Shown: positions 1-6,797 of the stretch, piece after piece
How the letters are laid out: every line of letters starts with the position of its first letter
How positions within the stretch are numbered: position 1 is the stretch's first letter
Source of the DNA: Chitinophagaceae bacterium
GTDB taxonomy: Bacteria > Bacteroidota > Bacteroidia > Chitinophagales > Chitinophagaceae
Assembly (NCBI GenBank): GCA_019454915.1
Contig: JACFNM010000113.1
Span: 1 to 11,786 of the forward strand
Length of the DNA: 11,786 nt
Direction: 5' to 3'
Notes under the pieces: generated by a model
Seen by the model: only the letters and a program-made list of their open reading frames with translations
Database searches by the model: none
What the model was told of the DNA's origin: nothing
Translations under genes and position numbers: made by a program

Positions 1-397
1 CAAAACTATTATTGTCTAATGCCGCGGCTTCAGCGCTCAACCGCAATGCTTCCAGGCCAAAAGGCATGGTTACTACAACCGGGCACAGGAAGGAAGGCAC
101 AGGGAGATCTGCGATATTTGCCGGGCTATTTTCTTTTACCTGAACACATGCCCGACTTTCATATTCCAATTTATGAACCGCCTCCCGGTGTAAATTTAAC
201 AAGCCACGAGTCCGGTTAATATATTCAGTAAGTACCGTATTTCTGATATTGCCGGTAAGATACCATCTCCACGTACACCATGCATTCAGCCAGGTACGAT
301 AGTCATCTAAATACTTTTGATAAAACTCTTTTATTCTTGGGTTGACAGCCTCCATGTATGCATTGGCTTTGCGGTCCAAGTCAGGGCATTTGTCATG
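1..397 (-). pseudogene. In-frame continuation of the TPR gene beyond its TAG stop (partial, runs off left edge)
   Basis: Reading the minus strand downstream of the TAG at 400-398 in the same frame gives 132 sense codons with no stop, down to position 2. The product begins HDKCPDLDRKANAYMEAV and goes on with a helical, aromatic-rich stretch (WLNAWCTWRWYL). It reads like ordinary protein sequence with natural codon use. The adjacent segment before the stop is also helical and charged, so the two parts probably once formed one longer protein of at least 560 residues. No good start codon or ribosome site lies just after the stop; the first in-frame ATG is at 355-353, inside the helical stretch. 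The true end lies outside the window. It could be a nonsense-mutated tail, a sequencing error, or a readthrough extension. Confidence 0.6.
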
Positions 398-1684
398 CTA
401 ACCTGATTTGTTTTTTATTTCTCTCTGTTCATCTATGAACTTATCCAGTTTGGCAAGTTCTTCCTTATACTTTTGCATCATTTCCTGAAAATAAAATCCA
501 AGCATTTTTGTGATATACGCAGCCGGCTTACTCATCATGTTCACACCTGTCATATTTTCTTTCAACAGTGTTTTTACAAATTCATTCTCTCCCTTATCAT
601 ACAATGCATTTAGGTCGTGTTCTGCTGTCTCCTGTAACTCTTCCAGTTTTTTATCCAATTTTTCATACATCACGTGATATCCGTCTCTGATTGATTGGTC
701 ACCACCATACCCACTTACAGAACTAGAGAATTGTGGAAGTTTAATCCATTCCCCGGTAAAAAACTCATGAATGGTAATGTGTTGCTTCAACTTTTCAAAA
801 TCCATTTTATCAATACGGTCGCCCGCTTTCCGGTTATTGATCATGTTTTCAGCAAAAGGATTGGGTATTTCTTCAAATGCATCCACATAATTCCCGACGG
901 CTTCTATGGGGTCACCCTCTAATTCCTTAAGGACGCCACCGCACAATTTAGTTTCAGGATTTGCCGGATTACGTATGGCTGCCATTGCATAAAGTCGTTT
1001 AGCGCTGTCCACTTCACCAAGTTTAAGCCAGGCAAACCCAAGATTGTTATTGATGGTGCTGTTACCGGGAAGTTGCTGCTGTAATTTTTTAAGAAAAGGG
1101 ATCGCTTTTTCCGGATATCCGCTTTGCGAAAGAATGGCGGCCAGATTATTCTGGTAATTCGCGTTTTTGGGATCAGCCATCACTGCTTTCATAGCCAATC
1201 CCATAGCAGCCTGATTGTGGCCCTGCAAAAAAGCAGTAACAGAAGCTGCCATCAGAGAACTACCCGTCTTTTCTTTTGAAATCACTTTAGAAATAATTGC
1301 TCTTTCATCTGCTGTTGCTCTTTGTATCAGCTTATTATACAGGCTCGTAGCGGTAGCTGTTACATCTGCATCGACCAATGCTTTTTTTGATATAGTATTA
1401 ATTCTTGCCGCATCTCTTTTGGGGATTAGTTGTTTATTATCTGTAAACTCAGGATAGCTCACTATTTTGGTATTCGATTCTGTCAATACAGGCATCACCT
1501 CTTTCATCATCTTTTTCATCTCTTCCTGCTCTTCCTTACTCAAGCCCGATTCTTTCATGGCATTCTCCATCATTTTATTTATCTCAGCCTGTGAGGGTGG
1601 TTTTTGTTTGGGTTTGATTTGACCTAATCCCACGGATGAAAACAGTAAAAACAATATGGAAAGCAGACTAGTTGTCCTTTTCAT
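398..1684 (-). CDS. Secreted tetratricopeptide-repeat protein, apparently truncated by TAG
   Basis: The 428-residue product starts with a clear Sec signal peptide: MKRTT, a hydrophobic core at residues 7-20, and a likely cut before Q22 (VGLG/QIK), so it should act in the periplasm or outside. A Lys/Met/Glu-rich segment (residues 31-66) follows. Residues about 143-275 form helical repeats with TPR character: alanine/leucine pairs, a DPKNANYQNNLA turn, then NSTINNNLGFAWLKLGEVDSA. The last 90 residues are charged helices, probably coiled coil. TPR domains mediate protein contacts; no enzyme motif is visible and the partner is unknown. The ATG at 1684 is chosen because it directly precedes the signal peptide. 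The frame stays open past the TAG at 398-400, so this is probably the N-terminal part of a larger protein. Confidence 0.8.
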   Translation of the reverse strand: MKRTTSLLSILFLLFSSVGLGQIKPKQKPPSQAEINKMMENAMKESGLSKEEQEEMKKMMKEVMPVLTESNTKIVSYPEFTDNKQLIPKRDAARINTISKKALVDADVTATATSLYNKLIQRATADERAIISKVISKEKTGSSLMAASVTAFLQGHNQAAMGLAMKAVMADPKNANYQNNLAAILSQSGYPEKAIPFLKKLQQQLPGNSTINNNLGFAWLKLGEVDSAKRLYAMAAIRNPANPETKLCGGVLKELEGDPIEAVGNYVDAFEEIPNPFAENMINNRKAGDRIDKMDFEKLKQHITIHEFFTGEWIKLPQFSSSVSGYGGDQSIRDGYHVMYEKLDKKLEELQETAEHDLNALYDKGENEFVKTLLKENMTGVNMMSKPAAYITKMLGFYFQEMMQKYKEELAKLDKFIDEQREIKNKSG

Positions 1685-1704
1685 TTCAAAAACGCTTTAG
1701 TTGA

Positions 1705-2243
1705 CACAACAAAAATGGGCTATATTTTTTGATACCTTACCCCCGAAAAAGGGGAGTGATTCATCCGAAAAATGGACTAACGCATACAGAAAGCATTCAG
1801 GATGTGAAATGTTACTTTGATACGATCCAGAAAATATATCCATTAAAAAATTTCGCAGTTGCAAGTATGGGAGCATTAACATTAGCACCTACCTATAATA
1901 CACTTTTTTATTTCCTGTCAAAGTTTGATTCTGAATTTCAAGCCGCAAATACTATTACTTTTAGAGACCGATTTTTTTGAATTTATTCATAACAACTATC
2001 CTACAACTATAAATAATTTTTTAGACTTACAAATTATAACAGCAGGCTACTTAAACAATATACCAGAAATATGTACAATTCATAATGGTGAATTCGAATA
2101 TGCGAACGATGGATATAACTTCACACGAAAAATGCGAATTTAACAAATATTACTCAAAAGATAAATCATGCTCAGAACTAATCCCCGTTATGGAGCGATT
2201 GATTAAAGATTACGCAATAAAATATCATAAAACATTTAAATAA
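1705..2243 (+). pseudogene. Frameshifted remnant of an unidentified protein
   Basis: Three consecutive plus-strand segments in different frames join into one coherent protein. Frame 1 runs from about 1705 to 1977 (core SIQDVKCYFDTIQKIYPLKN, then ASMGALTLAPTYNTLFYFL). At the T7 run 1972-1978 the sense passes to the next frame; with six T it would read RDRFFEFIHNN without a break. That frame holds LQIITAGYLNNIPEICTIHN up to about 2115, then sense passes to the third frame (CEFNKYYSKDKSCSELIPVM) ending at TAA 2241-2243. No plausible start with a ribosome site is present, so the N-terminus seems lost. The layout (ASxGALTL, ITAGY..PEI..I.NGEF, helical end) faintly recalls bacterial proteasome-like Ntn hydrolases, but the nucleophile region is absent and I do not claim the family. 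Confidence 0.5.
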
Positions 2244-2247
2244 TCAG

Positions 2248-2493
2248 ATGGGCGATTTCCATTTGCGCTTAGATAAACATCATTGGGGAGACAAGAAAAT
2301 ATCCATCAGAAATATCATTGTATTGACTAACACAAAACCCAAAGAGAAATTCCGGTATGTGAAAATCCTGACGGTTAATGAGCTTATTGACTATTTAAAC
2401 TATTTTAAACCGATATTTCCAGTTAATGACACACAGAAGATTGCCGAGTTCATCATACGTGTTAATGAACAAAAGACAGTTGAAACAAGATAA
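2248..2493 (+). pseudogene. Short ORF resembling the C-terminal end of a NERD-type nuclease-related protein
   Basis: An 81-residue reading frame from ATG 2248 to TAA 2491-2493. Its core, RNIIVLTNTKPKEKFRYVKI, followed by LTVNELIDYLNYF and a final helix, has the pattern seen at the end of NERD domains: a hydrophobic strand ending in V.TN, a second strand, then a helix with ELIDYL. The upstream part of a NERD domain, including its nuclease-like core, is missing, and nothing in the other frames just upstream supplies it. I therefore read it as a fragment rather than an intact small gene. It directly follows another broken gene, which supports decay. An intact small protein of unknown role remains possible. 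Confidence 0.35.
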
Positions 2494-2777
2494 AAACATG
2501 AATCTTCTGCCGGTAACAGGCATTACCAAAACTGGAGTTGAACAGCTTCCCTGCCTGCTTGCCGGCGAGGCTGGGACGGGCATGGATTGGGCATTTCACT
2601 AGGTGGCCGCTTCGCAATGTGCAAGGCCTAACTTTCTCTCTTCGATTTCCTTGCTTGCGCCCAATAAGAAAGCCCTCCCAATAAAAAAAGCAGGCATTCA
2701 TTCTATAGCCAAATGAAAACCTGCTCTTAGTTATTTTACAACTTATTAGTACCGGGAGGTACCGGTTTTATCTGCCG
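2494..2777. other. Intergenic stretch with a GC-rich quasi-palindromic patch
   Basis: No credible gene is seen here. Positions about 2546-2620 are clearly richer in G and C than the AT-rich debris to the left. They contain an imperfect palindrome centred on GCCGGC (CTTGCCGGCGAG), flanked by CCCTGCCTG on one side and GGCTGGGACGGGC on the other, which looks like a degenerate palindromic intergenic repeat. A second small inverted repeat, ACCGG-GAGGTA-CCGGT, lies at 2751-2766. The terminator for the gene to the right lies at 2683-2724. Confidence 0.4.
2683..2724 (-). terminator. Rho-independent terminator of the acidic-protein gene
   Basis: On the minus strand GCAGGTTTTCATT pairs with AATGAATGCCTGC across a short loop (arms 2724-2712 and 2702-2690, two mismatches). 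It is followed at once by seven T (2689-2683). It lies about 53 bases after the stop codon of the gene at 2778-3218. Confidence 0.75.
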
Positions 2778-3218
2778 TTAAAAGTCATCATCGTCATCAT
2801 CAAAGCCGCCGGTGCCGTCATCAAACAAACCAAGGTCTTTGAAATCATCATCTATCCCCAAATCATCGTCATCTCCCTTTCCTTTTTTCCGGCCTGATTT
2901 TCCGCTCTTTGATTTCGGAATATCAAACTCATCAAAATCGGGATCCCAGTCATCTTCTTCATCCACCTTTTCCCAGTCATCCTGGATATCCTCGTCATAA
3001 TCGTCATCATCCTCGTCTTCTTCTTTCGCCGGTTTGGAAGAAGGCTTCTTTCCTTTTGCTGCTGATATTTTTTCCTCTACATCCCAATCTTCCTCCTCGT
3101 CATCAAAATCTCTTTCTTCTTTTTTAGATTTCGAAGATGCATGGGGAGATTTTCCTTTTCTCTCCGGAGTGGAGTTCTTTTTCGCAGCAGTTTTTTTAGC
3201 TTTTTCGGATTTTGCCAT
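2778..3218 (-). CDS. Small highly acidic, probably disordered protein with basic N-terminus
   Basis: A 146-residue protein in two parts. Residues 1-36 are basic and rich in Lys, Ser and Ala (MAKSEKAKKTAAKKNS). From about residue 37 onward it is dominated by Asp and Glu with scattered Trp and Phe, broken by two short Lys/Ser islands (around residues 53-65 and 101-114). It ends in GGFDDDDDDF. There is no signal peptide, membrane segment or recognisable fold, so it is probably cytosolic and disordered. The acidic tail with a terminal Phe resembles the partner-binding tips of SSB-type proteins, but there is no OB-fold. It follows purA on the same strand after 93 bases, with its own promoter-like sequence and its own terminator. 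Function is unknown; a nucleoid, chaperone or charge-mediated scaffold role would be guesswork. Confidence 0.8.
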   Translation of the reverse strand: MAKSEKAKKTAAKKNSTPERKGKSPHASSKSKKEERDFDDEEEDWDVEEKISAAKGKKPSSKPAKEEDEDDDDYDEDIQDDWEKVDEEDDWDPDFDEFDIPKSKSGKSGRKKGKGDDDDLGIDDDFKDLGLFDDGTGGFDDDDDDF

Positions 3219-3277
3219 AGCCTGACTAAATTAACTACGTAAAATTTCTACGAGAAATTGAGATAGCCAAATAATTT

Positions 3278-3308
3278 CAAAAATAATTTTTATTGTAATA
3301 CAATACAA
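3278..3308 (-). promoter_or_regulatory. Bacteroidota-type promoter of the acidic-protein gene, with internal palindrome
   Basis: On the minus strand TTG (3308-3306) is followed after 20 bases by TATTTTTG (3285-3278), matching the Bacteroidota -33/-7 pattern TTG-N19-21-TAnnTTTG. Between them lies a perfect 6-base-arm palindrome, TATTGT-AAT-ACAATA (3291-3305), which could be an operator. Transcription would start about 50 bases before the ATG at 3218, so this gene need not rely on purA readthrough. Confidence 0.5.
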
Positions 3309-3311
3309 CCA

Positions 3312-4577
3312 CTAATTTATCGGAATTATCTGCTCTCTCCCCGGCCCGTTGGAAATATATTTAATTTCCGCTCCCAGGAATTGATTAATATAATGAATAT
3401 AATTTTTCATTGCTTCCGGAACCGCATCATACGATTTTATTTCCGAAATATCGGTATTCCATCCCTTAAACGAAGTGTATATCGGTTCTATTGTTAGTTT
3501 GGTCATCTGATAAGGAACCTGCTGAAGTTTTTTCCCGTCTATCCGGTAGTGTTCACAAACCTTCAGCTCCTGAAAGGCATCTAATACATCTGCTTTCGTC
3601 ATCACCAACCGGGTGACGCCGTTAATCATACAGGCATATTTCAACGCCACCAGATCTATCCATCCGCAACGGCGGGGACGGCCGGTGGTAGCCCCGAATT
3701 CATTGCCGATCTTTCTCAACTCCTCTCCCGTTTCATCGTACAGTTCCGTAGGAAAAGGTCCGCCACCCACCCGGGTACAATAAGCCTTGGTGACCCCAAT
3801 CACCTCCTTAATTTTTTGCGGCGCAACGCCCAGCCCCGTACACACGCCGGCAGAGATGGTATTGGAAGAGGTTACAAACGGAAAAGTTCCAAAATCCACG
3901 TCCAGCATGCTTCCCTGGGCTCCTTCTGCCAGCACCTTCTTCCCTTCCCCTATCTTTTCATTGATGAAGTACTCGCCGTTAATGATCTTAAACTGCCGCA
4001 TGAATTCAATTCCCTCAAAGAACTCATCCTCCCATGCGGAAATATCCTCCTGAAAGTGCATACTATCCAGTAATTTCTGATGCTTCAGCCGGAGCTTAAT
4101 ATACTGCGACGTAAAATTCTTATCCAGGATATCGCCTACCCGTAAAGCATTTCTTCCCGTCTTATCCATATAGGCCGGGCCGATACCCTTGAGGGTGGAG
4201 CCTATCTTATCGTTCCCTTTCAGCGCCTCAGAAGCCTTATCCAGCGCGCGATGCGTTGGCAGGATCAGGTTGGTTCGCTCAGAGATATACAGGTTCTTCG
4301 CATACGGTACGCCGAAAGCGGCCACCGCCTCGCATTCTTTTTTCAGAATCACCGGGTCCAGCACCACACCGCTGCCAATCAAATTCAGAATGTCCTCATG
4401 AAATATCCCCGAAGGAATCTGGTGCAAAACGATTTTCTTGTCTTTTACATATAAAGTATGTCCCGCATTAGGACCTCCCTGAAAACGGGCAATTACCTTA
4501 TATTGGGGTGCAAAATAATCTACAATCTTACCCTTTCCTTCATCGCCCCATTGAAGGCCTAATAAAACATCAACCAT
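3312..4577 (-). CDS. purA: Adenylosuccinate synthetase
   Basis: PurA joins IMP and aspartate using GTP to make adenylosuccinate, the first committed step from IMP to AMP, in the cytosol. The 421-residue length suits the family (432 in E. coli). The start at 4577 is chosen because family homology begins there (MVDVLLGLQWGDEGKGK); the reading frame stays open upstream to 4841, but that translation is unlike PurA and would overlap dnaX. The GTP-binding loop WGDEGKGK is at 10-17, the catalytic Asp12 and His40 (GGPNAGHT) are present, and GSTLKGIGPAY, EGAQGSMLD, RVGGGPFPTEL and TGRPRRCGWIDLVALKY follow in order. The nucleotide-contact NGPGR is near the C-terminus. It is divergent from dnaX, and the acidic-protein gene follows downstream. 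The gene looks complete and ordinary. Confidence 0.97.
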   Translation of the reverse strand: MVDVLLGLQWGDEGKGKIVDYFAPQYKVIARFQGGPNAGHTLYVKDKKIVLHQIPSGIFHEDILNLIGSGVVLDPVILKKECEAVAAFGVPYAKNLYISERTNLILPTHRALDKASEALKGNDKIGSTLKGIGPAYMDKTGRNALRVGDILDKNFTSQYIKLRLKHQKLLDSMHFQEDISAWEDEFFEGIEFMRQFKIINGEYFINEKIGEGKKVLAEGAQGSMLDVDFGTFPFVTSSNTISAGVCTGLGVAPQKIKEVIGVTKAYCTRVGGGPFPTELYDETGEELRKIGNEFGATTGRPRRCGWIDLVALKYACMINGVTRLVMTKADVLDAFQELKVCEHYRIDGKKLQQVPYQMTKLTIEPIYTSFKGWNTDISEIKSYDAVPEAMKNYIHYINQFLGAEIKYISNGPGREQIIPIN

Positions 4578-4600
4578 TTGAAGTGCAAATTTGAGAAAGG

Positions 4601-4608
4601 CAAAAATA
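4601..4608 (-). promoter_or_regulatory. -7 element of a likely purA promoter
   Basis: The minus-strand octamer TATTTTTG fits the Bacteroidota -7 consensus TAnnTTTG and lies 23 bases before the purA ATG. No clear TTG -33 partner is visible at the usual spacing, so support is partial. Confidence 0.35.
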
Positions 4609-4741
4609 GACGAATGAAAGGAATATGGGAAATAAAAGTGGTTGCCGCGAATTATGCACACCCCGTTTTGCCGCGTCTCCCGATACTTTTCCACACCGGT
4701 ATCGCTATTCGCGCGCGAAGGCTTATTTTTACACATTCTCT

Positions 4742-4765
4742 TACATTTGCATAAACAGAAAGGAG
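4742..4765 (+). promoter_or_regulatory. -7 element and ribosome binding site of dnaX
   Basis: TACATTTG at 4742-4749 fits the Bacteroidota -7 consensus TAnnTTTG. AGGAG at 4761-4765 is a strong Shine-Dalgarno sequence four bases before the ATG at 4770 and fixes that start. No TTG is seen at the expected -33 position. Confidence 0.45.
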
Positions 4766-4769
4766 CGGC

Positions 4770-6599
4770 ATGGATAGCTTTATTGTATCGGCACGTAAAT
4801 ATCGTCCCCAGACCTTCAATACGGTAGTGGGTCAGGCGCATATTACTACTACTCTAAAAAACGCCATTAAGAACAATCAGTTAGCACATGCTTTTTTGTT
4901 TTGCGGACCACGGGGAGTGGGTAAAACCACCTGTGCCCGTATACTGGCTAAAACCATCAACTGTGAAAACCTTCAGCCCGATGGCGAAGCCTGCAACCAG
5001 TGTAATTCCTGTGTGTCATTCAATGCCGGCACCTCGCTCAATATACACGAGTTAGACGCTGCCAGTAATAATTCGGTGGATGATATCCGCACCTTAACCG
5101 AGCAGGTGCGCTTTGCGCCGCAGGCGGGTAAATACAAAGTATATATCATTGACGAGGTGCACATGCTGAGCTCCTCCGCCTTTAACGCCTTCCTGAAAAC
5201 ACTGGAAGAGCCGCCACCTTATGCTATCTTTATCCTGGCCACCACGGAGAAACATAAAATATTACCCACCATCCTCTCCCGCTGCCAGATATTTGATTTT
5301 AAAAGGATTACCCCCAATGATACGATAGAGCATCTGCAGGAAATTTGTGAAAAGGAAGAAATCCATTGTGAAAAAGCGGCGCTGCAGGTGATTGCCCAAA
5401 AGAGCGAAGGCTGTATGCGCGATGCGCTCAGTATTTTGGATAAAATAGTGAGCTTTACCAATGGCGAACTCAGCTATAAAAACACCCTGGAGCACCTCAA
5501 CATACTGGATGCCGACTATTATTTTAAGCTGATAGAAGCGATGCAGGCACAGGATTTGTCATCCGTACTGTTGCTATACGATGATATCAACAAGAAGGGA
5601 TTTGAGGGTGATATCGTATTAAACGGCTTTGCGGAATTTATCAGGAACCTGCTGGTATCCAGGGATGAAAAGATTGCCGGACTGCTGGAAGTAGTGGAGA
5701 GCTTTAAGGAAAAATATATAGCCACCGCGCGGAAAGTATCTCCCGCATGGCTTATCAGCGCACTCAATATTCTGAATGAAGCAGAGATCAATTACAAGGG
5801 CGCCCGGAATAAAAAACTACATATCGAACTGGCGCTGATTAAACTCAGCTACCTGAATCAGGCCGTGGAACTGGTGAACGATTCCGGCGTGGTTAAAAAA
5901 AAAATAACTGATATAACAAAACCAGTTTCTTTTAAAAATATCCGGCCCGCTGTTCCGGCGCCGCCGTCCGCCGGCAAAACCGCCCCAAAGAAAGCAGCAA
6001 AAGAGCAAGCGGAAGCCAAACTCATCATTGAAGGCAATGCCGCACGGGAGCCGGAATCGGTATACCGCCCGCCGGTCGCGCCGTCAGCACCGACTGCAGA
6101 ATCAGCGCCCGCTGCGGAGCCTCATGAAACCGCCACAGCCACTTTACCCAAATTAAGCTCCCTCGCCAAAATAAGGAAACGTTTCGAACAGCAAAAAGCC
6201 AACGAAACGGTCGAGTCACTGCCGCTAAACATGGACACGCTGGTGGACGCATGGAGCATATATATAGACAGACTGGAGGAACAAAAGAACCATTCTGCGG
6301 TGACCAACTTTAAGCTGGCAAAACTCCGGATTACCGACCCGCAAAGTTTTGAAATAGTAGTAGAAAATAATATACAGCAAAAATTTGTGGAACAGGAACG
6401 CTCGGGTTTAATCGAACATCTTCAGTCCTATTTCAGAAACAGGACTATTTCCTATATCATCCTGGCGGAAGAATCGGATGAAAGTTCCGCACCACAGGAA
6501 CGCCCGTTAAACAGCCGGGAACAGTATCTGAAAATGGTGGAACATTACCCGCTGGTGAAAGAGCTGAAAGACCGGCTCAGGCTGGAGCTTGACTATTAA
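4770..6599 (+). CDS. dnaX: DNA polymerase III subunit tau (and probably gamma)
   Basis: DnaX is the ATPase of the replicative clamp loader; its long form tau also binds the polymerase core and helicase. The 609-residue product has Walker A GPRGVGKTT (46-54), the four zinc cysteines C65, C75, C78 and C81, Walker B VYIIDEVH (124-131), the sensor region ATTEKHKI (157-164) and the SRC motif (170-172). The collar domain runs to about residue 375. An Ala/Pro-rich linker (about 390-460) leads to a tau-specific domain (about 483-609). An unbroken A10 run (5895-5904) encodes K376-K378 plus the first base of I379. Any slip by one base meets a stop immediately: TAA at 5905-5907 or TGA at 5909-5911. This would give a gamma-like product of 378 or 380 residues, the clamp-loader domains alone. 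The start is fixed by AGGAG at 4761. Confidence 0.97.
   Translation: MDSFIVSARKYRPQTFNTVVGQAHITTTLKNAIKNNQLAHAFLFCGPRGVGKTTCARILAKTINCENLQPDGEACNQCNSCVSFNAGTSLNIHELDAASNNSVDDIRTLTEQVRFAPQAGKYKVYIIDEVHMLSSSAFNAFLKTLEEPPPYAIFILATTEKHKILPTILSRCQIFDFKRITPNDTIEHLQEICEKEEIHCEKAALQVIAQKSEGCMRDALSILDKIVSFTNGELSYKNTLEHLNILDADYYFKLIEAMQAQDLSSVLLLYDDINKKGFEGDIVLNGFAEFIRNLLVSRDEKIAGLLEVVESFKEKYIATARKVSPAWLISALNILNEAEINYKGARNKKLHIELALIKLSYLNQAVELVNDSGVVKKKITDITKPVSFKNIRPAVPAPPSAGKTAPKKAAKEQAEAKLIIEGNAAREPESVYRPPVAPSAPTAESAPAAEPHETATATLPKLSSLAKIRKRFEQQKANETVESLPLNMDTLVDAWSIYIDRLEEQKNHSAVTNFKLAKLRITDPQSFEIVVENNIQQKFVEQERSGLIEHLQSYFRNRTISYIILAEESDESSAPQERPLNSREQYLKMVEHYPLVKELKDRLRLELDY
5895..5911 (+). promoter_or_regulatory. 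Probable slippage site in dnaX (A10) with out-of-frame stops
   Basis: Ten A in a row are followed by TAACTGA. In the normal frame translation continues (AAA AAA AAA ATA ACT GAT). Loss of one A, or a +1 ribosomal shift, gives TAA right after the lysines. Gain of one A, or a -1 shift, gives AAT AAC TGA. A weak 5-base stem AACTG/CAGTT (5906-5910 with 5923-5927) follows. Thermus thermophilus dnaX is known to make gamma by RNA polymerase slippage on an A run, and E. coli by -1 ribosomal frameshifting; which applies here is not visible in the sequence. Confidence 0.55.
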
Positions 6600-6607
6600 A
6601 GCGTTCA

Positions 6608-6737
6608 TGGTTTGTGGTTTTTCAGCCGTTGTTGGTGTTTGTGAGTGGAGTATGTGACTTAGCCCCACCAACAACAGTGGGTAACGAAAGTGCTGGCGAG
6701 ATAATCAAAATGCTACTGGTTCGTGAGACACAAACCA
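6608..6737. repeat. Nested inverted repeats around repeat copy A
   Basis: An outer 9-base inverted pair, TGGTTTGTG (6608-6616) and CACAAACCA (6729-6737), encloses an inner perfect 10-base pair, GTTGTTGGTG (6628-6637) and CACCAACAAC (6666-6675). The unit lies between the convergent ends of dnaX and the lipoprotein gene. No T run follows either stem, so it is not a standard terminator. It could be a small non-autonomous repeat element. Confidence 0.5.
6623..6707 (+). repeat. Dispersed 85-base repeat, copy A
   Basis: This stretch aligns without gaps to 7576-7660 over 85 bases with 15 differences (about 82 percent identity); 14 of the differences are transitions. Both copies lie in intergenic DNA in the same orientation, about 950 bases apart, on either side of the lipoprotein gene. 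One plus-strand frame is open through both copies (copy A reads QPLLVFVSGVCDLAPPTTVG), but no ribosome site or proper start is present. Confidence 0.75.
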
Positions 6738-6797
6738 GGGTGGAGGGATGAAAATAAATGTAATGTACTTTTTCATAATCGTTAGTTTTAAGTGTTA

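Noticed and set aside
398..400. Recoded TAG as an amino acid
   Set aside because: Other genes in the window end normally at TAG, and no recoding signal is evident around this one, so nonsense mutation or base-call error is simpler.
1740..1754. CCCCC-GAAAAA-GGGG mini hairpin
   Set aside because: The stem is only four pairs and no T run follows on either strand, so neither a terminator nor a regulatory RNA is supported.
2812..3225. Ser/Phe-rich plus-strand reading frames
   Set aside because: They are the antisense of the Asp-rich codons of the acidic protein; Asp GAT/GAC reads as Ser/His/Ile-type codons on the other strand.
4578..4841. Upstream extension of the purA reading frame by 88 residues
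   Set aside because: The extension is unlike PurA, overlaps the start of dnaX on the other strand, and the family N-terminus begins exactly at the ATG at 4577.
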